Shown here one piece after another: positions 32,617 to 42,033 of a stretch of 64,000 bases of DNA (positions within the stretch are counted from its first letter, which is position 1; each line of letters starts with the position of its first letter). This stretch comes from Sphingomonadales bacterium. Its GTDB lineage: Bacteria; Pseudomonadota; Alphaproteobacteria; Sphingomonadales; Sphingomonadaceae. The stretch covers positions 620,001-684,000 of the forward strand of contig JAIXWO010000021.1 in the NCBI GenBank assembly GCA_027491235.1. The letters are read 5' to 3'. The notes beneath the pieces were generated by a model, which saw only the letters and a program-made list of their open reading frames with translations, searched no databases and was not told where the DNA came from. The translations under genes and the position numbers were made by a program.

Positions 32617-32946
32617 ATGTTTGATCTTTCCCGCTTTGACCTGAGCCTTTTTGAAGACAGCGCCGGACGCGCCGCATCGCTGCTGCGCACCCTTGCCAAT
32701 GAACGACGGTTGATGATCCTGTGTCAGCTGGTGGACGGAGAAATGTCGGTTGGCGCGCTGCAGCCCCGCGTCGGCCTGTCGCAGTCCGCTTTGTCCCAGC
32801 ACCTCGCCTTGCTGCGCGAGGAAGGTGTGGTGGCGACGCGGCGTGAAGGGCAATCTATTTTCTACCGCGTCGCCGATCCGGCCGCGTTGCGCGTTCTCCA
32901 GACATTGGCCGAATTGTTCTGCCCCCCTGACATGAGGACTGATTGA
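32617..32946 (+). CDS. ArsR-family regulator, BigR/SqrR-like
   Basis: LLRTLANERRLMILCQLVDGEMSVGALQPRVGLSQSALSQHLALLREEGVVATRREGQSIFYRVADPAALRVLQTLAELFCPP, with two separated Cys. Confidence 0.88.
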   Translation: MFDLSRFDLSLFEDSAGRAASLLRTLANERRLMILCQLVDGEMSVGALQPRVGLSQSALSQHLALLREEGVVATRREGQSIFYRVADPAALRVLQTLAELFCPPDMRTD

Positions 32947-32947
32947 T

Positions 32948-33484
32948 ATGACCGCCACTCTGACGCCGCTTTCCCCGGAGGAGGTCAAGGCACGCCTTGA
33001 TGCCGGAGGTGCGGTTCTCATCGACATTCGTGAGCCGGATGAATTTGCCCGCAGCCATGTGCCGGGTGCCCGGTCCCATCCCCTTTCGGTTTGGGAAGCC
33101 GCGCATTTGACGGTCGATCCGGATGCCGATGTTGTCTTCACCTGTCGGTCCGGGATGCGCACTGCGGGGGCATGTGACCGTTTGGCCGCGCGCGTGACGG
33201 GCGATGCCTATGTTCTGTCCGGTGGTTTGGATGGCTGGACGAAGGCGGGCCTTCCTGTTGCAACCGACGCCAAAGCGCCGATGGAGATTATGCGTCAGGT
33301 CCAGATTGCCGCCGGCTCGCTGGTGCTGCTTGGCGTTGTGTTGGGCTTTGCGGTCGCACCGGCGTTTTTCGGGCTGTCCGCCTTTGTCGGCGCGGGCCTC
33401 ACCTTTGCCGGTGCCACAGGTTTCTGCGGCATGGCACGGCTGTTGATGCTGGCCCCTTGGAACCGCCGGCCGGTCACGGCCTGA
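32948..33484 (+). CDS. Rhodanese-like sulfurtransferase fused to DUF2892 membrane domain (YgaP-like)
   Basis: VLIDIREPDEFARSHVPGARSHPLS...VFTCRSGMRTAGACDRL; C-terminal TM pair FAGATGFCGMARLLMLAPWN. Confidence 0.9.
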   Translation: MTATLTPLSPEEVKARLDAGGAVLIDIREPDEFARSHVPGARSHPLSVWEAAHLTVDPDADVVFTCRSGMRTAGACDRLAARVTGDAYVLSGGLDGWTKAGLPVATDAKAPMEIMRQVQIAAGSLVLLGVVLGFAVAPAFFGLSAFVGAGLTFAGATGFCGMARLLMLAPWNRRPVTA

Positions 33485-34242
33485 TGCTGGACCCGCACCT
33501 CATCGCCGCAATTGGCGGGATGCTTGTCGGCCTTTTGCTGACGGTGTTTGGCGGCGGCGGGTCTGTGCTGGCAACGCCATGGCTGCTTTATGCGGTCGGG
33601 GTTGCCGACGTTCATATCGCGATTGGGACCTCGGCGGCGGCGGTCGCGGTTAACGCGGCAACAGGCCTTGCGGTGCAAGCGCGTGCCGGACGGGTGAAAT
33701 GGCCCTGTGCGTCCGTCTTTGCGCTGGCGGGTCTCGCCGGGTCTCTCATCGGCGCGCACCTTGGCAAGCAGGTCGATGGCGCACACCTCGTCAAATGGTT
33801 TGCCGTCGCGATGATCGCAATTGCTATCTCCATGGTCATCCCCCGCAAGTCGGAAGGTGATCCGTCCGTCCATCTTCAGCCTGCGATGGTGCTGAAACTG
33901 GCGCCGGTTGGGTTTCTCGCAGGGCTCGCCGCTGGATTTTTCGGGATAGGTGGTGGCTTTCTCATCGCGCCGGGGCTGATGGCCTCAACGGGGATGACAT
34001 TGGCCAATGCCGCCGCATCGTCGCTCGTTTCTGTGACGTTGTTCGGCGGCGCGACCAGTGCCTCCTATGCGCTGTCGGGCCAGATCGACTGGGGCCTTTT
34101 CGTAGCTCTCGTGATTGGCGGGGCCGGTGGTGCATTGCTCGGCGCGCCTGTCTCGCGTTGGTTCGCGCAGCGGATTGCGGCGGCGCGGCTGGGCTTTGCC
34201 GGGTTTGTTGTCGCAGTCGCGGTTTACATCCTGCTGCGGTGA
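33484..34242 (+). CDS. TauE/SafE family sulfite/anion exporter
   Basis: polytopic; FGGGGSVLATPWLLYAVGV, IGTSAAAVAVNA, GFFGIGGGFLIAPGLM; ATGA overlap with upstream gene. Confidence 0.9.
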   Translation: MLDPHLIAAIGGMLVGLLLTVFGGGGSVLATPWLLYAVGVADVHIAIGTSAAAVAVNAATGLAVQARAGRVKWPCASVFALAGLAGSLIGAHLGKQVDGAHLVKWFAVAMIAIAISMVIPRKSEGDPSVHLQPAMVLKLAPVGFLAGLAAGFFGIGGGFLIAPGLMASTGMTLANAAASSLVSVTLFGGATSASYALSGQIDWGLFVALVIGGAGGALLGAPVSRWFAQRIAAARLGFAGFVVAVAVYILLR

Positions 34243-34245
34243 GTG

Positions 34246-35517
34246 TCAGCGGACGACAGCGCCGCCCTTGATCACGCCCGCGACTGTTTCCAGCACACGC
34301 ACATTCTTCAGCGGGTCGCCATCAACGGCAATCATGTCGCCAAACTTGCCGACGGTGATGCTGCCCACATCCTTGTCGCGCATCATGACCTTGGCGGCGT
34401 CCAGCGTCGCGGCGCGGATCGCCTGAAGCGGCGTCATGCCATAGCGGACCATATAGGCGAATTGGCGCGCATTGAGTCCGTGCGGATAGACGCCGCTGTC
34501 GGTCCCAAAAGCAATCGGTGCGCCCATGGCCACGCCTTTGCGGAACATCTCGCGCTGGATGTCGGTCGTCTCGCGGTTCTTGCGCAGATATTCGGCGGGC
34601 CAGCCCTCTTTGGTGCCGATCTCCTCAATCCAGTCGCCATTATAGACATCCATGACGAGCCAGACGCCCTTGGCCTTGGCAAGCGCGAGGCCTTCTTCAT
34701 CAATGATGCTGGCATGTTCGATCGAACGGACGCCTGCGCGGATCGCGGCCTTGATGCCTTCGGCGCCGTGCGCATGGGCCGTCGCATAGCTGCCATGTTT
34801 GGCGGCGACCTCCACGGCGGTGCGCATTTGCTCTTCGGTCAATTCGGGCTGGCCGGGTTCGGTGCCGATGGCAAGGACCGCGCCGGTTGCGATGAGCTTC
34901 AGGAAATCGGCCCCGCCCTTGAACAGGGCTTCGGCCTTGTCGCGCGCTTCGGCGGCATTGGTCACAACGCCAAAGCGCATTTCGGGTGGCACGGTGCCGG
35001 GTGGCAGGCCGTTAATCTCGCCACCGCCACCGGGGATGGTGATGTAGGTGCCGACCACAGCCATGCGGGGGCCGGGGATCAATCCCTTGTCGATGGCGTT
35101 GCGCAATTTGACGTCGGAGAAGACACGGAACGTCCCCACATCGCGCGCCGTCGTGAACCCGGCCATCAACGTGTCGCGGGCATTTTTCGCCCCGATAAAG
35201 GCGCTCTCGGCCGGGCCAGTGGTGATCGGCTCGGCAATGTCCGCGCCTTGCCCAACATCGGCCAGATGGGTGTGCAGATCGATCAGACCGGGCAGGACAG
35301 TATATTTGCGCCAGTCGATGACCGTCGCGCCTTCGGGCGGCGTGCCGCATGTCGCGACGGAAGTGATCCTCTGATCAGTGATGGTGACGCACTGGCCCTT
35401 GCGGACCGCGCCGGTCTCAACATCGACCAGCCGACCCGTCTGAACATAGGTTGTGCCCGCCGCTGCACCAGATGCCGCAAGGGCGCCCAGCAGCAGGGCG
35501 AGCGCAACGGACCTCAT
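34246..35517 (-). CDS. Secreted amidohydrolase family protein
   Basis: signal peptide; VLPGLIDLHTHLADVGQ; YATAHAHGAEGIKAAIRAGVRSIEHAS; FGTDSGVYPHG. Confidence 0.9.
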   Translation of the reverse strand: MRSVALALLLGALAASGAAAGTTYVQTGRLVDVETGAVRKGQCVTITDQRITSVATCGTPPEGATVIDWRKYTVLPGLIDLHTHLADVGQGADIAEPITTGPAESAFIGAKNARDTLMAGFTTARDVGTFRVFSDVKLRNAIDKGLIPGPRMAVVGTYITIPGGGGEINGLPPGTVPPEMRFGVVTNAAEARDKAEALFKGGADFLKLIATGAVLAIGTEPGQPELTEEQMRTAVEVAAKHGSYATAHAHGAEGIKAAIRAGVRSIEHASIIDEEGLALAKAKGVWLVMDVYNGDWIEEIGTKEGWPAEYLRKNRETTDIQREMFRKGVAMGAPIAFGTDSGVYPHGLNARQFAYMVRYGMTPLQAIRAATLDAAKVMMRDKDVGSITVGKFGDMIAVDGDPLKNVRVLETVAGVIKGGAVVR

Positions 35518-37139
35518 GCCTGTTCGAGCACCTTACGGCCGGGACGGACGAGCATTTTGTGACCCGGCTTGGTGTTGAGCGACAGGTCCTTCACCGTGTC
35601 CATGAACACCCATTCATTGGTCGCCGCCTTGGGTGTCATCGACAGGTGCATATAGCCGCGGTTCGACGTGTCGACCCAGCGCAGCTCCTGCTTATTGTGG
35701 TCGAGAATGTCGCGCGCGATGCGCTTGGGGTCCACACCCACGGTCGAGGATTCCAAGCCGGGCGAAGATACGCTGTGCCCGCCAAACTCAACCCCGGCAG
35801 GGCGGCCGCCTTCGGGAAGGTCAAACGCCCAAGCATTGTGGCTATCGCCTGTGACGACGACGAGGTCGAGGTCGTTCTTCTGCGCAGCGGCAAGGATGCG
35901 GCTGCGCGCCTGCGGGTAGCCACCCCAATTGTCCAAATTATAGGGCAGGCCGGCTTTGCCCGCTGCAATGCCCTGCCGCGCGTAGTTTTTGCGGAAGTCG
36001 GGGACGTCATTGCCAAACCAGTTCATCGCTTCTTCAGGCGTATAGTTATAGCCCATGTTGGTGCCGGATCCGAACACGGTCCATGTTGCCTTTTGCCGCG
36101 CAAACTGATGGAACAGCCAGCTTTCCTGTTCGGTCCCCATCATCGTTGCCGAAGGGTCTTTCCAGGCGCCATCGCGGAATTCGGCAAAGGCCTTTGCCGG
36201 GTCAGGCGCACGCATCATCTCCCCCGCCCCATAAGGCTTGGTCCGCGCGATCATCCTTGTGTCCGTGCGGAAATAGGTGGCCAGATCACCGATCTCATAG
36301 GACTTCCAAGGCTGTTCGCCTACCGGCAGCCATTCGCGCCACACCTGCATGGCGGCATTGCGACGGACGGACCAATCGCCTTCATCGGACGTATGGTTTT
36401 GTGCGCCACCTTCCCAGCTGTCATTTGCGCCTTCGTGATCGTCCGTATTGGGGATCACCGGGAAATTGGCATGGAGCGCCTGCAACTGCGGGTCAGAGCG
36501 ATAGCTGGCATAGCGCAGCCGGTAATCGGTCAATGTAAAAATCTCTCCGGTCGGGAAAATCCGGGCCGCAAACTTGGCGCCGCCATCATATCCACCGCGA
36601 CCATATTCGTAGATATAGTCACCCATGTGGAGGACAAGGTCGATGTCGTCACGCGCGGCGGCATGGCCATAAGCGTTGAACTCGCCAAAGCCGAGGTTGG
36701 AGCAGGAGAAAATGGCGATGTTGAACTTGGATGTCTTGCCAACCGGCAGGGTCTTGGTCCGGCCGATGGGGGAGATGGTGCCGTCGGGCGCGATGAAGCG
36801 ATAAAAATAGGTGCGGCCCGGCTGCAACCCGTCAACCGTGACCTTCACAGTATGGTCGCGCCAGGGGCCAGTCACCATCTGACCACCGCTGACGATCTTC
36901 GTGAATTCGCGGCTCTCCGATACTTCGGCGCGCACCTTGGACGGGCTGCCGGTTGCACTGACATAACGGGTCCATAGCAGCATCGAATCCGGCCCCGGCT
37001 CGCCCGAGGCGACATTGTGCGTAAAGCCGGTGAGACCGAGCAACGTCTGTGCAGCAAGGCGCCCGCCCGGCAGCATCAGGCCGCCGAGGCCAAAGCCGGC
37101 AGTTGCGATCAGAGCGCGGCGGTCGATGCGAAATGTCAT
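35514..37139 (-). CDS. PhoD-like alkaline phosphatase (Tat-like signal)
   Basis: RRALIATAGFGLGGLMLPGG; FNIAIFSCSNLGFGEFNAYGHAAARDDIDLVLHMGDYIYEYGRGGY; VVTGDSHNAW. Confidence 0.9.
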   Translation of the reverse strand: MTFRIDRRALIATAGFGLGGLMLPGGRLAAQTLLGLTGFTHNVASGEPGPDSMLLWTRYVSATGSPSKVRAEVSESREFTKIVSGGQMVTGPWRDHTVKVTVDGLQPGRTYFYRFIAPDGTISPIGRTKTLPVGKTSKFNIAIFSCSNLGFGEFNAYGHAAARDDIDLVLHMGDYIYEYGRGGYDGGAKFAARIFPTGEIFTLTDYRLRYASYRSDPQLQALHANFPVIPNTDDHEGANDSWEGGAQNHTSDEGDWSVRRNAAMQVWREWLPVGEQPWKSYEIGDLATYFRTDTRMIARTKPYGAGEMMRAPDPAKAFAEFRDGAWKDPSATMMGTEQESWLFHQFARQKATWTVFGSGTNMGYNYTPEEAMNWFGNDVPDFRKNYARQGIAAGKAGLPYNLDNWGGYPQARSRILAAAQKNDLDLVVVTGDSHNAWAFDLPEGGRPAGVEFGGHSVSSPGLESSTVGVDPKRIARDILDHNKQELRWVDTSNRGYMHLSMTPKAATNEWVFMDTVKDLSLNTKPGHKMLVRPGRKVLEQA

Positions 37140-37270
37140 TTGGTTCAATCCCCTAAGGCTTTGCCGCACCTTGCGACGATCTTGAGGCGCCGGTCAACAT
37201 CCTCTGCGCGGTCGTATCGCGAATTGCTGTTGCAGGGCAATGACAAGGCCCTTCGCATCCCATGTGCCGA

Positions 37271-38065
37271 CTATAGCCGCGTCCTGAGGCTCCAGAGTTC
37301 GGGGAAGGCGCGCTTGGTGAGTGTTCCTTTGAGATAGGACGCGCCAGCGGTGCCGCCTGTTCCCGGCTTGCCACCGATCACGCGTTCCACGGTCAATATG
37401 TGCTTGTGCCGCCAGCTCGCCATCGCATCGTCCAGATCGACCAGCTTTTCGGCGAGTTGATAGAGGTCCCAATAGGTTTCCGGCGCGCGGTACACGTCCA
37501 GAAACGCGTCTTCGACGGCCTGAGACGGCACATGTGGCTGTGTGACATCGCGGTGCAGGACGTCATCCGGAATGGCAAAGCCTGCACGGGCGAGGGCGGC
37601 GATCACATCATCCCACAGGCCGGGTGCGTCCAGCGCGGTGCGCATCGCCGCCTGTGCGTCTGGCCGGTCATCCTGAAAGCGCAGGAAATTGCCGTCTTTG
37701 ATCCCCAGCAGATATTCGACGGTGCGGAACTGGTCCGACTGGAAGCCCGAGCTCGGCCCCAGCACATGGCGGAATTGGGTATAGTCGCTCGGCGTCATTG
37801 TGGAGAGCACGTCCCAACTCAGCGTCATCACCGCCTGAATGCGGCTGACGCGGGCGAGCGCCTTATAGGCGGGGACGAGCGCATCGGCCTTAACCTGTGC
37901 CTTGGCGAGGCGCAGTTCGCGGATGATCTGCTTGAGCCAAAGTTCCTTGGTCTGATGGATGATGATGAACAGCAGCTCGTCATCGGCATCGGATTGCGGA
38001 TGCTGGCAGGCGAGGAGGTTGTCGAGCGCCAGATAGCGCGCATAGGTCATGGTTGAGTCTGTCAT
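37271..38065 (-). CDS. kynA: Tryptophan 2,3-dioxygenase
   Basis: MTYARYLALDNLLACQHPQSDADDELLFIIIHQTKELWLKQIIRELR; GPSSGFQSDQFRTVEYLLG. Confidence 0.95.
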   Translation of the reverse strand: MTDSTMTYARYLALDNLLACQHPQSDADDELLFIIIHQTKELWLKQIIRELRLAKAQVKADALVPAYKALARVSRIQAVMTLSWDVLSTMTPSDYTQFRHVLGPSSGFQSDQFRTVEYLLGIKDGNFLRFQDDRPDAQAAMRTALDAPGLWDDVIAALARAGFAIPDDVLHRDVTQPHVPSQAVEDAFLDVYRAPETYWDLYQLAEKLVDLDDAMASWRHKHILTVERVIGGKPGTGGTAGASYLKGTLTKRAFPELWSLRTRL

Positions 38066-38104
38066 GACCCAGCCTAACGCTGCGCGCGACCCAGCGGAAG
38101 CGGC

Positions 38105-38899
38105 CTAGTTGCGGAAGCTGCTGTCGATCCGGTCGAGCTTGCGGAGCAGCGCCGGCCAAGCGAGGTGATCAGCGACCATGCTCATGCCCGGGCCATTGGA
38201 TTGTTGCTCCACCTTTTCCGGCGTTCCCTGCGGCGGGTTGTAAAGGCCGTCGCGTCCCGCGCTCAGCATCTTCACCTGTGCTTCGCACGCGCGTTCGAGG
38301 AAGTAGAGGCGCAGGAAGCACTGGGCGACGGTTTCGCCGACCGTCAGCGTGCCATGGTTGCGCAGGATCATCGCGTTCTTGGTGCCCATGTCCTCGACCA
38401 GCCTTTCGCGCTCCTCCAGATAGGTCGCGATGCCTTCATACTCATGATAGGCGACATCGTGCTTCGCGATCATAGCCGTTTGCGTGTGTGGCAGCAGCCC
38501 CTCCGCCATCGCGCTCACCGCCTGACCATGCGGCGTGTGGAGGTGCATGACGGCATGGGCGTCTTCGCGCGCCATATGCAGGGCGGAGTGGATGACGAAG
38601 CCAGCTGGATTGACGGGATGTGAGGTCGGCACGACGGGCTGGCCTTCGACATCAATCTTGACGAGTGATGACGCGGTGATCTCTTCAAACATCATGTCAT
38701 AGGGGTTGATGAGGAAGTGATGCTCCGGCCCCGGCACGCGCGCCGACAGATGCGTGAAGATCAGATCATCCCAGCCATAAAGCGCGACCAGCCGGTAGGC
38801 GGCAGCGAGATCAACGCGGACGGCCCATTCCTCCGCGCTGACAGCACCCCGGATGTGGTCGTCATTGGCGACGTTGTTGGTCTGCATCACTGTGGCCAT
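38105..38899 (-). CDS. Class II aldolase/adducin family protein
   Basis: LVALYGWDDLIFTHLSARVPGPEHHFLINPY; HAVMHLHTPHGQAVSAM; LRNHGTLTVG. Confidence 0.92.
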   Translation of the reverse strand: MATVMQTNNVANDDHIRGAVSAEEWAVRVDLAAAYRLVALYGWDDLIFTHLSARVPGPEHHFLINPYDMMFEEITASSLVKIDVEGQPVVPTSHPVNPAGFVIHSALHMAREDAHAVMHLHTPHGQAVSAMAEGLLPHTQTAMIAKHDVAYHEYEGIATYLEERERLVEDMGTKNAMILRNHGTLTVGETVAQCFLRLYFLERACEAQVKMLSAGRDGLYNPPQGTPEKVEQQSNGPGMSMVADHLAWPALLRKLDRIDSSFRN

Positions 38900-38999
38900 G
38901 TCTTCTCTCCGTGAATCTTGTTTTGGGGATTATCTAGATTGGCCGCGCGGAAGTAAAGCCAAGCCTCTTGCCCGTTCTGCCCGGGACGAACGGTGTCTG

Positions 39000-39608
39000 C
39001 TAGATGCGGGGGAGCAGCGCGGCCAACCAGCGTGCGGCAAGGGCTGTGGCTTCGTCCGGTGTGAAGGGCGCATTGCCCAAGCTTAACTCCAGCCAAAGTC
39101 CGTCGACCAATGCGGTGAGCGCAATGGCCGTCAGCCGGTGGTCGCTCCCCGGAGCATGGGCATCCAGCAGGCGCTCCAGCGTGATCCGGTTTTCGGCGTA
39201 AATCTCATCATGCAAACGCGCGATCTTGGCGTCGGTGCGCGTCAGACTCCAAAAGGCGAGCCATGTGGAGAGCAGGTCGGCATCGGCAATCGGCGGCGCA
39301 AAGCTGGCGGTGAGATAGGCGATCAGCCGCGCTTCGGGCGTCGGGTCGGCCGCTTCCACGGCGTCGTTGAGCGCGGCCTGAACCTGCGCGCCAACGGCCG
39401 CATATGTGTCGGCCACCAGCTCATCGATCCCGGAAAAATAGTGCCGCAATAGGCCGGGGGAGACGCCCGCTGCGGCGCAGATTTCCCGCACGGAGGTGCC
39501 GTGCACGCCTTTGCGCGCCAGCGTCGCGGCACAGGCGTCAATTAGCGCCAACCGCCGTTCATCGGCCGGGGCGCGGTGAAATTGTGCCCGTGGTTCCTTG
39601 GCTTGCAT
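39000..39608 (-). CDS. TetR-family regulator (BetI-like)
   Basis: LIDACAATLARKGVHGTSVREICAAAGVSPGLLRHYFSGIDELV; start at 39608. Confidence 0.9.
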   Translation of the reverse strand: MQAKEPRAQFHRAPADERRLALIDACAATLARKGVHGTSVREICAAAGVSPGLLRHYFSGIDELVADTYAAVGAQVQAALNDAVEAADPTPEARLIAYLTASFAPPIADADLLSTWLAFWSLTRTDAKIARLHDEIYAENRITLERLLDAHAPGSDHRLTAIALTALVDGLWLELSLGNAPFTPDEATALAARWLAALLPRI

Positions 39609-39622
39609 GGCGCTCACTCTCT

Positions 39623-39642
39623 TGTTATACAACCGTATAACA
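39623..39642. promoter_or_regulatory. Perfect palindromic operator candidate
   Basis: TGTTATAC-AACC-GTATAACA between divergent TetR and Rieske genes. Confidence 0.75.
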
Positions 39643-39652
39643 GGAAAACGCA

Positions 39653-40816
39653 ATGGCCACTGCATTCAAACCTTCAAACGAAAATGACGATCTGGACGGC
39701 TGGAGTCTGCCCGCCTGGACCTATCATGATCCCGAGTTCGCAGCGCTTGAGGTGGACCGAATCTTCCGGCGTGGCTGGCAGGTCGTCTGTCACGTCAGCG
39801 ACGTGCCCAATGCGGGGGATTGGCATAGCCTTGATTATATCGGCGAGAGCGTTCTTGTTGTGCGCGGGGCCGACAACCAAGTCCGTGCCTTCACCAATGT
39901 CTGCCGCCACCGGGGCAGCCGACTGGTCGATGGAGCCTCGGGCTGCGCGAAGAAGCTCATCTGCCCCTATCATGCCTGGACCTATGAACTCGATGGCCGC
40001 CTGACCGGCGTGCCCGACAGCGCGACTTACCCCGCGCTCGATAAGGACAAGGCAGGGCTCGTCCTCGTCGACATCGAAATCTGGCGCGGCTTTATCTTCG
40101 TCCGTCTGGAAAGCGGCGGACCCTCTGTGGCTGAGATGACGGCGCCCTATGAGGCAATGGTCGCCCCCTATCAGTTTGAGAAACTGGAAGCTCTGGGCCG
40201 CGTGACGATGCGTCCACGGAGTGTGAACTGGAAGAATGTCGGCGATAACTATTCGGACGGGCTGCACATTCCCGTCTCGCATCCCGGCCTGACGCGCCTG
40301 TTTGGCAAAAGCTACGGCGTGGAGGCGCAGCCGCATGTCGACCGGATGTGGGGCGATATGGAAGATCGTCCGTCCTCTAATTGGTCGGAACGGCTCTACC
40401 AAAAGCTTCTGCCGCCGGTCCCGCATCTTCCGGACGCAAGCCAGCGCCACTGGCTCTACTTCAAGCTTTGGCCCACGGTCGCTTTTGACATCTACCCCGA
40501 TCAGATTGACTTCATGCAGTGGCTGCCCACCGGCCCGACCAGCTGCGTGATCCGCGAGATCAGCTACGTCCTTCCCGATGACCGGCGCGAGATGCGCGCG
40601 GCGCGGTATCTGAACTGGCGGATCAACCGTCAGGTCAATGCTGAGGACACCGCCCTCATCACCCGCGTGCAGGAAGGGATGGCGAGCAAGACCTTCTCCA
40701 TGGGCCCGCTGTCCGACAAGGAAGTTTGCCTGAAAAGCTTCTGCCGCAAGATGCGCGAAATCATTCCCGAAGCCCGGCTGGAACAGCAACCGCCTGCCGG
40801 GTGGAGCCGCGGTTGA
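39653..40816 (+). CDS. Rieske non-heme iron ring-hydroxylating oxygenase, alpha subunit
   Basis: Rieske CRHRGSRLVDGASGCAKKLICPYHAWTYELDG; mononuclear Fe motif NYSDGLHIPVSHPG. Confidence 0.93.
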   Translation: MATAFKPSNENDDLDGWSLPAWTYHDPEFAALEVDRIFRRGWQVVCHVSDVPNAGDWHSLDYIGESVLVVRGADNQVRAFTNVCRHRGSRLVDGASGCAKKLICPYHAWTYELDGRLTGVPDSATYPALDKDKAGLVLVDIEIWRGFIFVRLESGGPSVAEMTAPYEAMVAPYQFEKLEALGRVTMRPRSVNWKNVGDNYSDGLHIPVSHPGLTRLFGKSYGVEAQPHVDRMWGDMEDRPSSNWSERLYQKLLPPVPHLPDASQRHWLYFKLWPTVAFDIYPDQIDFMQWLPTGPTSCVIREISYVLPDDRREMRAARYLNWRINRQVNAEDTALITRVQEGMASKTFSMGPLSDKEVCLKSFCRKMREIIPEARLEQQPPAGWSRG

Positions 40817-42033
40817 CGACAGACCTGCCCGTTGTGATTGTCGGAGGCGGTCCCGCAGGCATGGTTGCGGGCCTGCTCTTCGCGCGCGCCGGCGTGCCGA
40901 TTGTCATTCTTGAAAAGCATGCCGACTTCCTGCGCGATTTCCGGGGCGACACGGTGCACCCGTCGACGCTGGAGGTGTTCCATGAACTTGGCCTGCTGAA
41001 CGCGTTGTTGAAGCTGCCGCACACGCCCATCGACAGCGTTGGGCTGGACCTGAATGGGCGCCGATATGCCGTGGCGACGATGAAGCATCTTCGGGTGGCG
41101 GCTCCGTTCATTGCGATGATGCCGCAATGGGATTTGCTGAATTTCATCGCGGACTGTGGAACGCGGTATCCGACCTTCGATCTGCGCATGTCCACCGAGG
41201 CGACCGGGCTGGCACATGACGCAGCCGGACGTATCAATGGCGTGAAGCTGGCCGATGGAGGCTTTATCGAAGCGCGGCTTGTGATCGCGGCAGACGGGCG
41301 ACGATCTGTCCTGCGCGACGCTGCTGAATTGCCGCTCCATGATCTCGGCGCACCAATGGATGTGCTGTGGTTCCGGCTTCAAGTCCCTTCCGGTCAAGCC
41401 CAGGGGGAGGTGCCGCTCGGCAACATCACGCCTGATGGCATGGTTATTGCCATTCCGCGCGGGGATTATTGGCAGTGCGCCCGCATCATTGAAAAGGGCG
41501 CGTTTGCCAAGATGGAAGCCCGTGGCATTGCCGCCTTCCGCGATGAGATCACGCGCATTGCGCCGGGGCTGGCCGGCGGCGTCGACGCGCTGCACAGCTT
41601 CGACGACATCAAACTGCTTTCGGTCACGCTGGATCGGCTGACGCGCTGGTCATGTCCGGGCCTGCTGGCGATCGGCGATGCGGCGCACGCGATGTCGCCT
41701 GTGGGCGGCGTCGGCATCAACCTTGCCGTGCAGGATGCCGTCGCTGCGGCCAATGTTCTGGCCAAACCCTTGACCGATGGCGTGAACCCCGACCCGCTTT
41801 TGCCGCGTGTGCAGGCCCGCCGTTGGTCCGCAACGCGACGGATGCAGATGATCCAGCGGAACGCGCACGAACGGGTCATCTCGCCCATGCTGCGGGGGGA
41901 ACTTCGTTCCGCCCCTATGGCGATCCGACTGCTCGACACATTTCCACCTCTGCGCCGGATTCCGGGCCGTGTTATCGGCCTCGGCTTCGGACGGCAGCAC
42001 GTTCAATCTCCGCTTGCGAAAGAGTTTCAATGA
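40813..42033 (+). CDS. FAD-dependent aromatic hydroxylase-like monooxygenase
   Basis: LPVVIVGGGPAGMVAGLLFARAGVPIVILEKH; GDAAHAMSPVGGVGINLAVQDA; likely TTG start overlapping upstream stop. Confidence 0.88.
   Translation: MTTDLPVVIVGGGPAGMVAGLLFARAGVPIVILEKHADFLRDFRGDTVHPSTLEVFHELGLLNALLKLPHTPIDSVGLDLNGRRYAVATMKHLRVAAPFIAMMPQWDLLNFIADCGTRYPTFDLRMSTEATGLAHDAAGRINGVKLADGGFIEARLVIAADGRRSVLRDAAELPLHDLGAPMDVLWFRLQVPSGQAQGEVPLGNITPDGMVIAIPRGDYWQCARIIEKGAFAKMEARGIAAFRDEITRIAPGLAGGVDALHSFDDIKLLSVTLDRLTRWSCPGLLAIGDAAHAMSPVGGVGINLAVQDAVAAANVLAKPLTDGVNPDPLLPRVQARRWSATRRMQMIQRNAHERVISPMLRGELRSAPMAIRLLDTFPPLRRIPGRVIGLGFGRQHVQSPLAKEFQ

Noticed and set aside
34243-36977. Large + strand ORFs (439 and 508 aa) opposite amidohydrolase and PhoD genes
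   Set aside because: Shadow ORFs; minus-strand products have signal peptides and catalytic motifs.
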